Shown: positions 9,249-18,910, counted from the first letter of the stretch. The stretch is DNA of 64,000 bases from CAIWHR01 sp040007035 (GCA_040007035.1 JBDTVU010000004.1:1-64000); one strand, 5' to 3'. Program-made: numbers and translations. Notes: generated by a model not told the origin, from the sequence alone.

Positions 9249-9275
9249 TTGGCACTCAGAAGTGGCGAGTGCTAA
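9249..9275 (+). promoter_or_regulatory. CIRCE operator (HrcA binding site) upstream of rpoH
   Basis: The sequence is TTGGCACTC, nine bases, GAGTGCTAA. This matches the CIRCE consensus TTAGCACTC-N9-GAGTGCTAA at 17 of 18 arm positions, with the correct spacer. CIRCE is the operator of the heat-shock repressor HrcA. It lies 77 bases upstream of the rpoH start codon and overlaps both promoter hexamers (9249-9278), the right placement for repression. Seen directly; the regulatory consequence is inferred. Confidence 0.9.
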
Positions 9276-9278
9276 AAT
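9249..9278 (+). promoter_or_regulatory. Sigma-70 type promoter of rpoH
   Basis: -35 TTGGCA at 9249-9254 and -10 TAAAAT at 9273-9278, each five of six to consensus, with an 18-base spacer. The CIRCE operator covers the -35, the spacer and most of the -10, so HrcA binding would exclude RNA polymerase. Confidence 0.7.
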
Positions 9279-9351
9279 GGCTGCGGGCGGTTGGATCGGG
9301 GCGCGAAGGGCGCTCCGCCGCACCGGCAGCCCGGCGAAGGAGATTCCGACG

Positions 9352-10206
<855 letters not shown>

Positions 10207-10229
10207 CGCGGTTTTCCCGTCAGCAGCAA

Positions 10230-10262
10230 GCGAGAACGCCGGCCCCGTGCCGGCGTTCTCGC
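10230..10262. terminator. Perfect 14-bp hairpin between rpoH and kup
   Basis: GCGAGAACGCCGGC at 10230-10243 pairs perfectly with GCCGGCGTTCTCGC at 10249-10262 around the loop CCCGT. It sits 23 bases after rpoH and 32 bases before the kup stop on the other strand, so it can serve both convergent genes. There is no clear T run on either side. Confidence 0.6.
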
Positions 10263-10294
10263 ATTCGGAAGGCCCCGCTCGCCGGCTCGCGCCG

Positions 10295-12175
10295 CTACAG
10301 CTCCACCTGCGTGCCGAGCTCGACTACGCGGTTCGTCGGCACGTGGAAGAAGTCGGTGGCCTTGACCGCCATCTTCGACAGCGCGACGAACAGCCGCTCA
10401 CGCCACAGCGCCATTCCCGGCGACACGGTGGCGATCAGCGTCTCGCGGGAGACGAAGAACGACGTGTCCATCATGTCGAACTCGAGCCCGCGATCGGCGC
10501 AGGTCTCGAGCAGCACGGGGATGTCCGGGTCCTCGATGAACCCGAAGTACGTCTCGAGCTGGTAGAACTCGTGGCCCAGCCGGGTGATCACCATGCGCTC
10601 CGCAGGCGCAACGCGCGGGATGTCCCGCGTGTGGACGGTCAGGAACACGACGCGGTCGTGCAGCACCTTGTTGTGCTTCAGGTTGTGCAGGAGCGCGTGC
10701 GGAACGCGGTTCGACGTCGACGTCAGGAACACTGCTGTGCCGGGCACCCGCGGCGGCGGGCTCGTGCCGACGCTTTCGATGAACGCGTCGAGCGGCATCG
10801 AGTCCGCCTCCAGCCGGTCCATCAGGATCGAGCGTCCGCGCTTCCACGTCGTCAGCAGCGTGAACACGGCCCCGCCGATGAGCAGCGGGAACCAGCCGCC
10901 CTCGGGAATCTTGAGCGAATTCGACGCCAGGAACGCGAAGTCGATGCACAGCAGCGGGACGGCGATCGCAAGTGCGACCGGGCGGCCCCAGTGCCAGACG
11001 CGGCGCATGACGACGTAGATCAGCACCGAGTCGATCATCATCGCCATCGTCACCGCGATGCCGTACGCGGCGGCGAGGTTGTCGGACCTCCGGAATCCGA
11101 GCAGAAGCAGCGTCACCGCGACGAACAGCGTCCAGTTGACGAACGGCACGTAGATCTGCCCGATCTCGCGGTCGGAGGTGTGCAGGATCTTGAGCCGCGG
11201 GCAGTAGCCCATCTGGATCGCCTGCCGGGTCAGCGAGAACGCGCCGGAGATCACCGCCTGCGACGCGATCACCGCCGCCATCGTCGCCAGGATCACCAGC
11301 GGGAACAGGCCCCATTGCGGCGCCAGCAGGTAGAACGGGTTCTTGATCGCCGCGCCGTCGGCGAGCACCAGCGCGCCCTGCCCGAAGTAGTTGAGGACGA
11401 GCGCCGGCATCACCGCCCACAGCCATGCCCGCCGGATCGGCGTCACCCCGAAATGGCCCATGTCCGCGTACAGTGCCTCGGTGCCGGTGACCGCGAGGAC
11501 GATGGCGCCCAGGGCGAGGAACGCGGCCTTCGGGTTCGCCACCACGAACGCCAGCCCGTGATGCGGGCTCAACGCCGCCAGCACGCCGGGCCGCTCGGCG
11601 ATCTGCAGGATCCCGAGCACGGCGAGCACGGCGAACCAGACGCACATCACGGGGCCGAACATCACGCCGACCGACGCGGTGCCGCGCTTCTGGATCCAGA
11701 ACAGGCCGATCACGATCGCCACCGACACCGGCACCACGTACGCGTGCAGCGCCGGCGCCATCACCTCGAGGCCCTCGACGGCGCCCAGCACGGTGATCGC
11801 CGGCGTGATCATGCCGTCGCCGTAGAACATCGCCGCGCCGAAAATGCCGAATCCGACCAGCCACCACCGCGTGCGCGACCGGAGCTCGACGCCGCGCGAC
11901 ACGAGGGCCGTCAGCGCCAGGATCCCGCCTTCGCCGCGGTTGTCGGCGCGCATGATCAGCGTCACGTACTTCAGCGTGACGATGACCACCAGCGACCAGA
12001 ACACGATCGACAGCAGGCCGTAGACGTTGGCCGGCGTGAGCGCCAGGCCGTGCTCGCCCGAGAACACGACGCGCATCGTGTACAGCGGCGACGTGCCGAC
12101 GTCGCCGTAGACGACACCGAGCGCGCCGAGGATCAGCGGCGCCAGCGGCTTTTTCGGATCGGGGGCGGCAGTCAA
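10295..12175 (-). CDS. kup: Kup-family potassium transporter
   Basis: Kup proteins import K+ with H+. The 626-residue product matches the family length and has the KUP signature GVVYGDVGTSPLYT near the N-terminus, about 12 hydrophobic segments in the first 450 residues, the motifs YGDGMITPAITVLGA and GTEALYADMGHFG, and a cytoplasmic C-terminal domain. The only start ahead of the conserved region is a TTG at 12175, without a clear ribosome-binding site, so the exact start is uncertain. It is downstream of ntrX in the same direction, 152 bases away. Confidence 0.93.
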   Translation of the reverse strand: MTAAPDPKKPLAPLILGALGVVYGDVGTSPLYTMRVVFSGEHGLALTPANVYGLLSIVFWSLVVIVTLKYVTLIMRADNRGEGGILALTALVSRGVELRSRTRWWLVGFGIFGAAMFYGDGMITPAITVLGAVEGLEVMAPALHAYVVPVSVAIVIGLFWIQKRGTASVGVMFGPVMCVWFAVLAVLGILQIAERPGVLAALSPHHGLAFVVANPKAAFLALGAIVLAVTGTEALYADMGHFGVTPIRRAWLWAVMPALVLNYFGQGALVLADGAAIKNPFYLLAPQWGLFPLVILATMAAVIASQAVISGAFSLTRQAIQMGYCPRLKILHTSDREIGQIYVPFVNWTLFVAVTLLLLGFRRSDNLAAAYGIAVTMAMMIDSVLIYVVMRRVWHWGRPVALAIAVPLLCIDFAFLASNSLKIPEGGWFPLLIGGAVFTLLTTWKRGRSILMDRLEADSMPLDAFIESVGTSPPPRVPGTAVFLTSTSNRVPHALLHNLKHNKVLHDRVVFLTVHTRDIPRVAPAERMVITRLGHEFYQLETYFGFIEDPDIPVLLETCADRGLEFDMMDTSFFVSRETLIATVSPGMALWRERLFVALSKMAVKATDFFHVPTNRVVELGTQVEL

Positions 12176-12327
12176 GTGGGAGAGGGTGCTGGGCCGGTCG
12201 GCGGACGACCGCCGGCACAGCGCGTTCGAGTCGCGACGATCAGGCGCCGCCGTCGGTTGCGGTCGCGATGCCCGATTCGCGCGGCGGGGGGCCGCGGTCG
12301 GTCGCCCTCGAGATGCCGCGGTGTCGC

Positions 12328-13632
12328 TCAGGTGCCATTGTCGTCGCCGCGCCGCGCGAACCGGATGTTGAGCTGCTTCAGTTTCCGATAAAGGTGCGTG
12401 CGCTCGAGCCCGGCCCGCTCGGCCACCCGGCTCATGTTGCTCTGTTCCCGCCCCAGCAGCTGCTCGAAGTAGATCCGCTCGAACGCCTCCCGCGCATCGC
12501 GCAGCGGAAGCTCGAAGAATCGGGCGGTGATCTCGGGCGCGACTGCGTGGTGCGCTGCCGCCGCCTCACCGAGCAGCCGTTTCACGTGGTCCGGCGTGAT
12601 CTCGCCCTGGCCCGGGTTGAGCACGAGATTGGCGATCACGTTCTGCAGATGGTCGAGGTTGCCCGGCCAGTAGGCGTTCGCGAGCGTGGCCATCGCCGCG
12701 CCCTGCAGCGCGGCCAGCGGTCGCGCAACGCCCTGCTGCGCGCTTTGCTGCTGCAGCGCGATGTCGCGCCAGAACCGCTCGATCAGCGCCGGAATGTCGT
12801 CGCGCCGCGACCGCAGCGGCGGCAGCATCACTGCGCCGGCGGACAGCGCCGACAGCAGCGCCGCGTCGAACTTGCCTTCGGCCGCGAGGTTGCCCAGCGG
12901 CTCGGCGCTGGTCGTGACCAGCGTCACCCCGGCCTTCCCGAGTTTCGGCAGCAGGAACGCGAGCCCCTTCTGCTCGGCCTTCGAGTACTGTCCGATCTCG
13001 GCGCAGTACAGCGTGCCGTCGCGCGCCTCCTCGAGCAGCGCGAGCGGGTTCGCGACCAGCCGGGCGCCGGTCGGCATGGCGATCCACGGCGTGTCCGGCA
13101 GCCGCAGCGCATGCGCGGCGGCGTCGTGGCCGGTGCCGGCCTCGCCCAGGATCAGCAGCGGCCGCCGCGCGACGAGTATCTGCTCGATCGCCCGTTCGAC
13201 GTCGCGCACGGCGGCGCTCGCGCCGAGCGCGGCCAGCGACACGTGCCGCGGCTCCTTCGCCATCGCCGTCTTCAGCGCGCGCGACACGGTGCCCAGCAGC
13301 TTCTGCAATCCGACCGGCTTTTCGAGGAAGTCGAACGCGCCGATCTTGGTCGCCTCGACCGCGGTCTCGATCGTACCGTGGCCGGACATCATCACCACCG
13401 GCATCGTCAACTGGCCCGACGCCGCCCACTCGCGCAACAGCGTCACGCCGTCGGTGTCCGGCATCCAGATGTCGAGCAGCACCAGCGCGGGCTGCTGCTT
13501 GTGCCGGTAGTTCCTCGCCTCGGTCGCGTTCTCGGCGAGGCTCACGCGGTAGCCCTCGTCCTGCAGGATCTCGGAAAGCAGCTCGCGGATGCCGACTTCA
13601 TCGTCGACGATGAGGATTTCGCTGGCAATCAT
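12328..13632 (-). CDS. ntrX: NtrX-type response regulator with degenerate AAA+ domain
   Basis: A 434-residue response regulator: receiver domain (Asp10, Asp11, phosphoacceptor Asp54, Ser83, Lys105), a remnant of the sigma-54 activator AAA+ domain, and a C-terminal Fis-type helix-turn-helix (NMSRVAERAGLERTHLYRKLK). The Walker A motif reads GEAGTGHD, with His169 replacing the essential lysine; the Walker B position reads LYCAEIG with Ala211 replacing the acidic residue; the region between is short and lacks GAFTGA. It should therefore bind DNA without activating sigma-54 polymerase. The cognate kinase ntrY ends 10 bases upstream. Confidence 0.88.
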   Translation of the reverse strand: MIASEILIVDDEVGIRELLSEILQDEGYRVSLAENATEARNYRHKQQPALVLLDIWMPDTDGVTLLREWAASGQLTMPVVMMSGHGTIETAVEATKIGAFDFLEKPVGLQKLLGTVSRALKTAMAKEPRHVSLAALGASAAVRDVERAIEQILVARRPLLILGEAGTGHDAAAHALRLPDTPWIAMPTGARLVANPLALLEEARDGTLYCAEIGQYSKAEQKGLAFLLPKLGKAGVTLVTTSAEPLGNLAAEGKFDAALLSALSAGAVMLPPLRSRRDDIPALIERFWRDIALQQQSAQQGVARPLAALQGAAMATLANAYWPGNLDHLQNVIANLVLNPGQGEITPDHVKRLLGEAAAAHHAVAPEITARFFELPLRDAREAFERIYFEQLLGREQSNMSRVAERAGLERTHLYRKLKQLNIRFARRGDDNGT

Positions 13633-13642
13633 CGCGCCTATC

Positions 13643-15787
13643 CTACGCTGCCTTCGGCGCCGGGAACACGAGCATCACGCGCGCACCGCGCGGAGACAGG
13701 TTGGAGAGCTCGACGCGTCCATGGTGCTCCTCGATGATTTTCTTCACGATCGCGAGCCCGAGCCCCGTGCCTTTCGCCTTAGTCGTCACGTACGGCTCGA
13801 ACGCTCGCTGCAGCACGTCGGCGGCGAATCCGGCGCCTGCGTCGGAAAACGACAGCGCGACCTCGTCGCCACTGCCCGCGAGCGCGATCTCGTAGCACGG
13901 ATCGGCGACGTCGGCCTGCGCGTCGATCGCATTCCGGAGGAGGTTGTGGAACACCTGGCGCAGGCGGGTCGGTTCGCCGTGGATCACGAGCGGCTCGGGG
14001 GGAAGGGACAACAGAACGTGCGGCCGCAGATTGTCGTACAACGCGAGCACGTCGAGCAAGAGGGCGGACAGGTCGACCGCCTGCATCGTCCCCGGGCGCG
14101 GCTGGCGCGCGTAGACGGCGAAGTCGTCGACCATCTGCTTCATCGCGGCGACCTGGGCGATGATCGTGTGCGCGCCGCGCTTCAGTATCTCCTGATCCGG
14201 CGCTTCGAGCTTCGGCGCCAGCTTGACCTCCAGCCGCTCGGCCGAGAGCTGGATCGGCGTCAGCGGGTTCTTGATCTCGTGCGCGAGCCGCCGCGCGACC
14301 TCGGCCCACGCGGCGTCGCGCTGCGCCTGCGCGAGGTCGGTCACGTCGTCGAACACGACGACGTAGCCGGCGACGGGCGTCACCGGCAGCCGCGAACCGC
14401 GCAGCAGAAGCGCGCGAGTCAGCGTCGCCACCGCGAGTTCCGCCTGCTTCTGCCACTGCCCGTCGCGGCTCGCGCGGAACGCTTCGGCGACGAGGCCGGC
14501 GAACGGCGCCAGCGCCGGCAGCTTGCGACCCCAGTCGGCCAGCGCCGTCCCGGTGAGCTCGGTCAGCGGCTGCTGCAGGATCACCGCCGCGCTTGCGTTT
14601 GCCGTCCGCAGCCGATACCGATCGTCGAACGCGAGCACACCGGCCGACAGGTTGCCGAGGATGCTCTCGAGGTACGCGCGCGTGGTCTCGATCGCGCGGC
14701 GGCCCTCCTCGGTCTTCTGCTGCGCCTCGGCGAGCTGCGCCGTCATCGTGTTGAACGATTCGGTCAGCACGCCGAGCTCGTCCTTCGAGGTGACCGGCTG
14801 CCGCCGCGTGAAGTCGCCCTGCGCCACCGCACGCGTGCCCTCGGCCAGCAGCCCGAGCGGCGCCGAGAAGCGCTCCGACAGCACGACGGCGAGCCCGAGC
14901 GCCGAAGTGAGCGCCAGCAGCAGCGTCAGCGTCAGCGTCAGCGCGTACAGGCGCCGGAGCGCCTGGCGCGAGAACGAGATCTCCTGATAGTCGCGCGAGC
15001 CGGCCTGCACCTTCTCGATGTCCTGCCCCAACCCCTTCGGCACCAGCTCGACGACCTGCAGCACCTTCAACGGCTCGAGCCGGTCGTCGCTGTTGACCGG
15101 GACCACGACGCGCAGCCGCAGCGCGCCCTCCCCCGCCTGCTCGACCGCGGAAAAGGTCTGCTGCAGCCGCGCCCGCCGCAGCGCCTGCGCCGGCGGCGGC
15201 TCGGGCGTCGCCGTCGAACCGCTGGTGCCGGCGACGGCCAGCACGGCGCCGCCCGACGAGAACAGCGCCGCCTCGTAGACGCCGGCCTGCTCGGCCGCAC
15301 GATTGAGGCGCGTCGCCACGCCGGCGATGCCGGGTTCCGCCATCGTCAGCGCGATCTGGCCGGCTTTGTTCGCGGTGTCCTTCAGCAGGAAGTCGAGTGC
15401 GCCTCGGCCGAGGTTCAATCCACCTTCGAGCGCACGGTCGACGCGGACGTCGAACCAGCTCTCGATGCTGCGGCCGAGGAACTGCACCGACACTGCGTAG
15501 ACGAGCGCGCCCGGCAGCACGGCGACCAGCGCGAACAGGAACACCAACCGCACCGCGAGCCGGGAGCCGAACACACCGCGCTTGAGGTTGCGTCGCAGCC
15601 GCCAGAGCTGGTAGCCGACGATCAGCATCAGCAGCACGACCATCGCGCCGTTGACCACCAGCAGGACGTCGTAGCGCCCGGCGAAGAGTTCGGTGTTGGC
15701 CGACGCCGTCGCCAGCAGGAACAGCGTGATCGCGCCGAGGCACGCGAACGCGAGCAGCAGCCAGCGCACGCCACGCGGCGGCAGCAT
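13643..15787 (-). CDS. ntrY: NtrY-type membrane sensor histidine kinase
   Basis: A 714-residue kinase with two N-terminal membrane segments, a third pair bracketing a periplasmic region, a HAMP domain (around TRRQPVTSKDELGVLTESFN), a PAS-like region, the phosphoacceptor motif AHEIKNPLTPIQ with His503, the N box LLRNAIDAQ and the glycine box KGTGLGLAIVKKI. I prefer the ATG at 15787, just after the preceding gene, over a GTG at 15838 inside it. NtrYX systems sense nitrogen or redox state in several proteobacteria; the signal here is unknown. Confidence 0.93.
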   Translation of the reverse strand: MLPPRGVRWLLLAFACLGAITLFLLATASANTELFAGRYDVLLVVNGAMVVLLMLIVGYQLWRLRRNLKRGVFGSRLAVRLVFLFALVAVLPGALVYAVSVQFLGRSIESWFDVRVDRALEGGLNLGRGALDFLLKDTANKAGQIALTMAEPGIAGVATRLNRAAEQAGVYEAALFSSGGAVLAVAGTSGSTATPEPPPAQALRRARLQQTFSAVEQAGEGALRLRVVVPVNSDDRLEPLKVLQVVELVPKGLGQDIEKVQAGSRDYQEISFSRQALRRLYALTLTLTLLLALTSALGLAVVLSERFSAPLGLLAEGTRAVAQGDFTRRQPVTSKDELGVLTESFNTMTAQLAEAQQKTEEGRRAIETTRAYLESILGNLSAGVLAFDDRYRLRTANASAAVILQQPLTELTGTALADWGRKLPALAPFAGLVAEAFRASRDGQWQKQAELAVATLTRALLLRGSRLPVTPVAGYVVVFDDVTDLAQAQRDAAWAEVARRLAHEIKNPLTPIQLSAERLEVKLAPKLEAPDQEILKRGAHTIIAQVAAMKQMVDDFAVYARQPRPGTMQAVDLSALLLDVLALYDNLRPHVLLSLPPEPLVIHGEPTRLRQVFHNLLRNAIDAQADVADPCYEIALAGSGDEVALSFSDAGAGFAADVLQRAFEPYVTTKAKGTGLGLAIVKKIIEEHHGRVELSNLSPRGARVMLVFPAPKAA

Positions 15788-15792
15788 CCGGT

Positions 15793-16404
15793 TCACGGCG
15801 TAAAGCTCCAGCGGTGCCAGTCGGAGCCGAGCGTCCACTCGCGCGAGGCCAGCGCATTCACCTGGAACGGCTTCGGCAACTGGTTGCCGTCGAGCCGCAG
15901 CCTGACCGCGGCTTCGTAGCGGACGCCTTTGGCCAGCTGGTCGCGCCGGGCCACCGGGCGCGACGTGACGCGCGACAGCAGGCGCTCGACTTCGTCCAGC
16001 GAATTGAACGTCTGCCCGAGCAGCCCGCTCGATGCGCGATACGTCCGCGTCAGCGCGTTATACGAGAGGCGGTACTGCGTGGTGTACGACAGCACCTTCT
16101 CGTCGAGCCAGTACCAGCGGGGCCGCAGCACCTCGAATTCGAGCAGAAAGTAGAGCGGGATGCCCTTCTGCAGCGCCTCATCGAGCGTCGGGTTGATCGC
16201 GAGCTCGAATTCGGCGTTGAGGTCCCACGAATCGTCCTCCGCGCGAAGCTCCGCGGACCGAACGACGATCGAGTCGGCGCGGGCCGGCGACGGCGCAAGC
16301 GTCCCGGCGAACGCGAGCAGCGCTGCGAGCGCGTGCACCAGCGCCCGCGCAAGCGACGGTCGGGCAGTTGGGGCACGGGCGGCGTGGAGGGTCGCGGAAG
16401 GCAT
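15793..16404 (-). CDS. DUF4390 family secreted protein
   Basis: A 203-residue protein with a Sec signal peptide (cleavage probably at PARA-DS near residue 44). The mature part has the DUF4390 features LNAEFELAINPTLDEALQKGIPLYFLLEFEV and RYRL/WY repeats of a beta-rich fold. The function is unknown; in betaproteobacteria the gene is regularly sandwiched between rsmB and ntrY, exactly as here, and its stop is 5 bases before the ntrY ATG. It may act with the kinase at the envelope, which is inference from context only. Confidence 0.85.
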   Translation of the reverse strand: MPSATLHAARAPTARPSLARALVHALAALLAFAGTLAPSPARADSIVVRSAELRAEDDSWDLNAEFELAINPTLDEALQKGIPLYFLLEFEVLRPRWYWLDEKVLSYTTQYRLSYNALTRTYRASSGLLGQTFNSLDEVERLLSRVTSRPVARRDQLAKGVRYEAAVRLRLDGNQLPKPFQVNALASREWTLGSDWHRWSFTP

Positions 16405-16486
16405 GCCGGCGGTGGAAGCGACGGGCGCAGGGGCAACGCGGCCACCGGCGTCGCAGCGGGCGAACGCGGCAGGGCGCGCCCCGCCG

Positions 16487-17788
16487 TCAGGCCTTGCGGA
16501 GCAGGGCGTAGAAAAACCCGTCCTGATTGTGGCCCGCGCCGGGCAACGAAGGCAAGAGTTGGCCGTCGCGCCGGGCCACGGAGGCCGCAAAGGTGAGGGA
16601 TTCGCGCAACGCATCGCCGTGGCGGCCGAGAAACGCGTCGACCTGCACCGCGTTCTCATTGGCGAACATCGAGCACGTCGCGTAGAGAAGCTTTCCCCCC
16701 GGCGCGAGGCAGCCCCACAGCGCATCCAGCAGGCGCGCCTGCTGCCGGGCGAAGCCCGCAATGTCCGTCTCGCGGCGCAGCCACTTGCCGTCCGGGTGGC
16801 GGCGGACGACGCCGGAGGCGGTGCACGGAACGTCGGCGACGATGCGGTCGAACGGGCGGCCGTCCCACCATGTCTCCGGCGTACCCGCGTCGGCGGCGAC
16901 GATCCGGACGCGCTCGCTGTCGAGTTTCAGTCGGGCCAGATTCTCGCGGACGCGCACGAGGCGCGCCTCGCTCTCGTCCAGCGCGACGAGCTCGACGTCG
17001 GCGAGCTCGAGCAGGTGCGTCGTCTTGCCCCCGGGCGCCGCGCAGGCGTCGAGAACGCGCATGCCGCTCACGGCGTCGACGAGCGGCGCCGCGATCTGCG
17101 CGCCCAGGTCCTGGACGGAGAACGCGCCCTCCGCGTAGCCGGGCAACGTCGGTACCGGCCGCGGCGGATCGACGACGAGGCCCGCGTCACCGGCCACCGT
17201 CGCGACGAGGTGCGCTGCCGAGAACTCCGCCAGCAACGCGTCGCGCGTCGTCACCCGCCGATTGACGCGCAGCGCGAGCGGCGGCCGCTCGTTGCCGGCG
17301 GCGAGTATCGCTTCCCAGTCGTCGGGATACTCGGCGGCGAGCCGCCGGATCCACCACGCCGGATGCGAATAGCGTGCGACGGGGTCAACGCGCACCGCCG
17401 CGGCGAGACCTTCGCGCTCGCGCAGGTAGCGCCGCAGCAGCGCGTTGACCAGGCCTTTCGCCGCCGGCCGCGCGATCGCCGCGGCAGCGTTCACCGCATG
17501 GTCGACGACGGCGAACGGCGGCGCGCGCGTGTGGTCGAGCTGATAGAGGGCGACCGCCACCAGGCACGGCAACGCGGGGTCCGCGAACGGCTTTGCGGCC
17601 AGCCGGCGGGTGAGCGCCTCCAGCATTCCCCAGTGCCGCAACGTGCCGTAGGCGAGTTCCTGCACCAGCGACCGCCGGCGGCCGGCAGCGTCGTCGCCGG
17701 CGGGCGCGTCCGCCAGCGCGACGGGCAGCGTCGCGCCGTCGAGCACACGGCGCACCGCGAGCGCCGCCAGTTGCTGGGCCTGCTGCAT
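16487..17788 (-). CDS. rsmB: 16S rRNA (cytosine967-C5)-methyltransferase
   Basis: RsmB methylates C967 of 16S rRNA. The 433-residue product has the N-terminal NusB-like RNA-binding domain (LVQELAYGTLRHWG) and a C-terminal SAM-dependent domain with VLDACAAPGGKTTHLLE, the DVPCTASGVVRRHPD motif and the catalytic cysteine in YATCSMF. The ATG at 17788 fits the family start. It lies 17 bases after the htpX remnant and belongs to the minus-strand run def-fmt-(htpX)-rsmB-DUF4390-ntrY-ntrX. Confidence 0.96.
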   Translation of the reverse strand: MQQAQQLAALAVRRVLDGATLPVALADAPAGDDAAGRRRSLVQELAYGTLRHWGMLEALTRRLAAKPFADPALPCLVAVALYQLDHTRAPPFAVVDHAVNAAAAIARPAAKGLVNALLRRYLREREGLAAAVRVDPVARYSHPAWWIRRLAAEYPDDWEAILAAGNERPPLALRVNRRVTTRDALLAEFSAAHLVATVAGDAGLVVDPPRPVPTLPGYAEGAFSVQDLGAQIAAPLVDAVSGMRVLDACAAPGGKTTHLLELADVELVALDESEARLVRVRENLARLKLDSERVRIVAADAGTPETWWDGRPFDRIVADVPCTASGVVRRHPDGKWLRRETDIAGFARQQARLLDALWGCLAPGGKLLYATCSMFANENAVQVDAFLGRHGDALRESLTFAASVARRDGQLLPSLPGAGHNQDGFFYALLRKA

Positions 17789-17805
17789 CGCGCGGACTCA
17801 GCCGC

Positions 17806-17946
17806 TCACCGCGGCGCCAGCGCGAGCCGCCGCCGGACGCGCTCCGCCGTCGACGGGTGCGTCGCGAACACGCCCGCCACCCCACCGCCGGACAGCGGGT
17901 TGACGATCATCATCTGCGCGGTCGCTGGATGCGCGTCGGCCGCCAT
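17806..17946 (-). pseudogene. C-terminal remnant of the HtpX-type M48 protease
   Basis: An open frame of 46 codons begins with an ATG placed directly after the fmt stop codon, in the same frame as fmt. Its sequence (HPATAQMMIVNPLSG, then FATHPSTAERVRR) matches the C-terminal end of HtpX metalloproteases, where HPA..., VNPLS and THP(S/P)..R are conserved. Everything upstream, including the transmembrane helices and the HExxH zinc site, is absent. In related betaproteobacteria a full htpX (about 290 codons) sits between fmt and rsmB, so this is most simply a large in-place deletion. Whether the tail is translated is unknown. Confidence 0.8.
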
Positions 17947-18900
17947 TCAGGCCCCCGACACTGTGAATTGCACGCCTTGCACCAGCCGCCGGCCGGCGAC
18001 GAACGCCGCGGCGTCCATCCGTCGGCTGCCGGCCGGCTGCAGTTCGGTCAGCGAGAGCGCCCCCTCGCCGCAGGCCACGACGATCGCCTTCCCGGACGTC
18101 GCCAGCACCGTTCCCGGCGCCGCGCCGGTCCCGCCGGCGCCGGCGACCGGCTCGGCGCGCCACAGCTTGACCGCTTCGCCACCGAGCATGGTGAACGCGC
18201 CCGGCGCCGGGTCGAGCGCACGGATCCGGCGGTCGATCGCGGTGGCGGTGTCGCGCCAGTCGATCGCCGCGTCGGCGCGGTCGAGCTTGGCCGCGTACGT
18301 CGCGCCCTCCGCCGGCTGCGGCGTCGCGGCGAGCCGGCCGTCACGATCGAGCCGCGCCAGCGTCGCGACGATCGCCGCCGCCGCGGCGTCCGCGAGCAGC
18401 GCCGTCAGCGACCCGGCAGTGGCCCGCGGCGGGATCGCGACGTGAACGGTGTCGATCATCGGTCCGGTGTCGAGGCCGGCGTCCATCTGCATTACCGTGA
18501 TCCCGGTCTCGCCGTCACCCGCGAGCAGCGCGCGCTGGATCGGCGCGGCGCCGCGCCATCGCGGCAGCAGCGACGCGTGGAGGTTGATGCCGCCGTGCCG
18601 CGGCCATGCGAGGATCGCCGGCGGCAGGATGAGGCCGTACGCGGCGACGACCAGCACGTCGACCGGGACGGCGACGACCGGCGCCCGCGCGTCGTCGGGC
18701 TTCAGCGTCGGCGGCTGCATCACCGTGAGACTTCGCTCGACCGCCATCGCCTTGACCGGACCCGGCGCGAGCTGCAAGCCCCGCCCGCGCGGGCGGTCGG
18801 GCTGGGTCAGCACCAGCGGGACGGCGTGCCCGGCGTCGAGGATGGCGGCAAGCGCCGTCGCCGCGAAGTCCGGCGTGCCGGCGAAACCGACGGTCAGCAC
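17947..18900 (-). CDS. fmt: Methionyl-tRNA formyltransferase
   Basis: Fmt formylates initiator Met-tRNA using 10-formyltetrahydrofolate. The 317-residue product begins with VGFAGTPDFA, has the substrate loop RPRGRG, the catalytic segment INLHASLLPRWRGAAP with its Asn, His and downstream Asp in DTGPMI, and a C-terminal OB-like domain. The start is a GTG at 18900, 10 bases after the def stop, with no nearby ATG. Its TGA stop is immediately followed by the ATG of the htpX remnant. Confidence 0.96.
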   Translation of the reverse strand: MLTVGFAGTPDFAATALAAILDAGHAVPLVLTQPDRPRGRGLQLAPGPVKAMAVERSLTVMQPPTLKPDDARAPVVAVPVDVLVVAAYGLILPPAILAWPRHGGINLHASLLPRWRGAAPIQRALLAGDGETGITVMQMDAGLDTGPMIDTVHVAIPPRATAGSLTALLADAAAAAIVATLARLDRDGRLAATPQPAEGATYAAKLDRADAAIDWRDTATAIDRRIRALDPAPGAFTMLGGEAVKLWRAEPVAGAGGTGAAPGTVLATSGKAIVVACGEGALSLTELQPAGSRRMDAAAFVAGRRLVQGVQFTVSGA

Positions 18901-18910
18901 GGCCGCCGCG

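Noticed and set aside
9262..9351. An upstream extension of rpoH from an ATG at 9262.
   Set aside because: The codons lie inside the CIRCE operator and before the predicted transcription start; the extension is not part of sigma-32 proteins, and a good ribosome site precedes 9352.
12565..12590. A parS-like core TTTCACGTGG inside ntrX.
   Set aside because: Only the central CACGTG and the left arm match; the right arm fails and it is within coding sequence.
13589..15919. A 776-codon plus-strand frame opposite ntrY.
   Set aside because: Arg/Gln-rich translation without domains; the opposite strand carries a complete histidine kinase.
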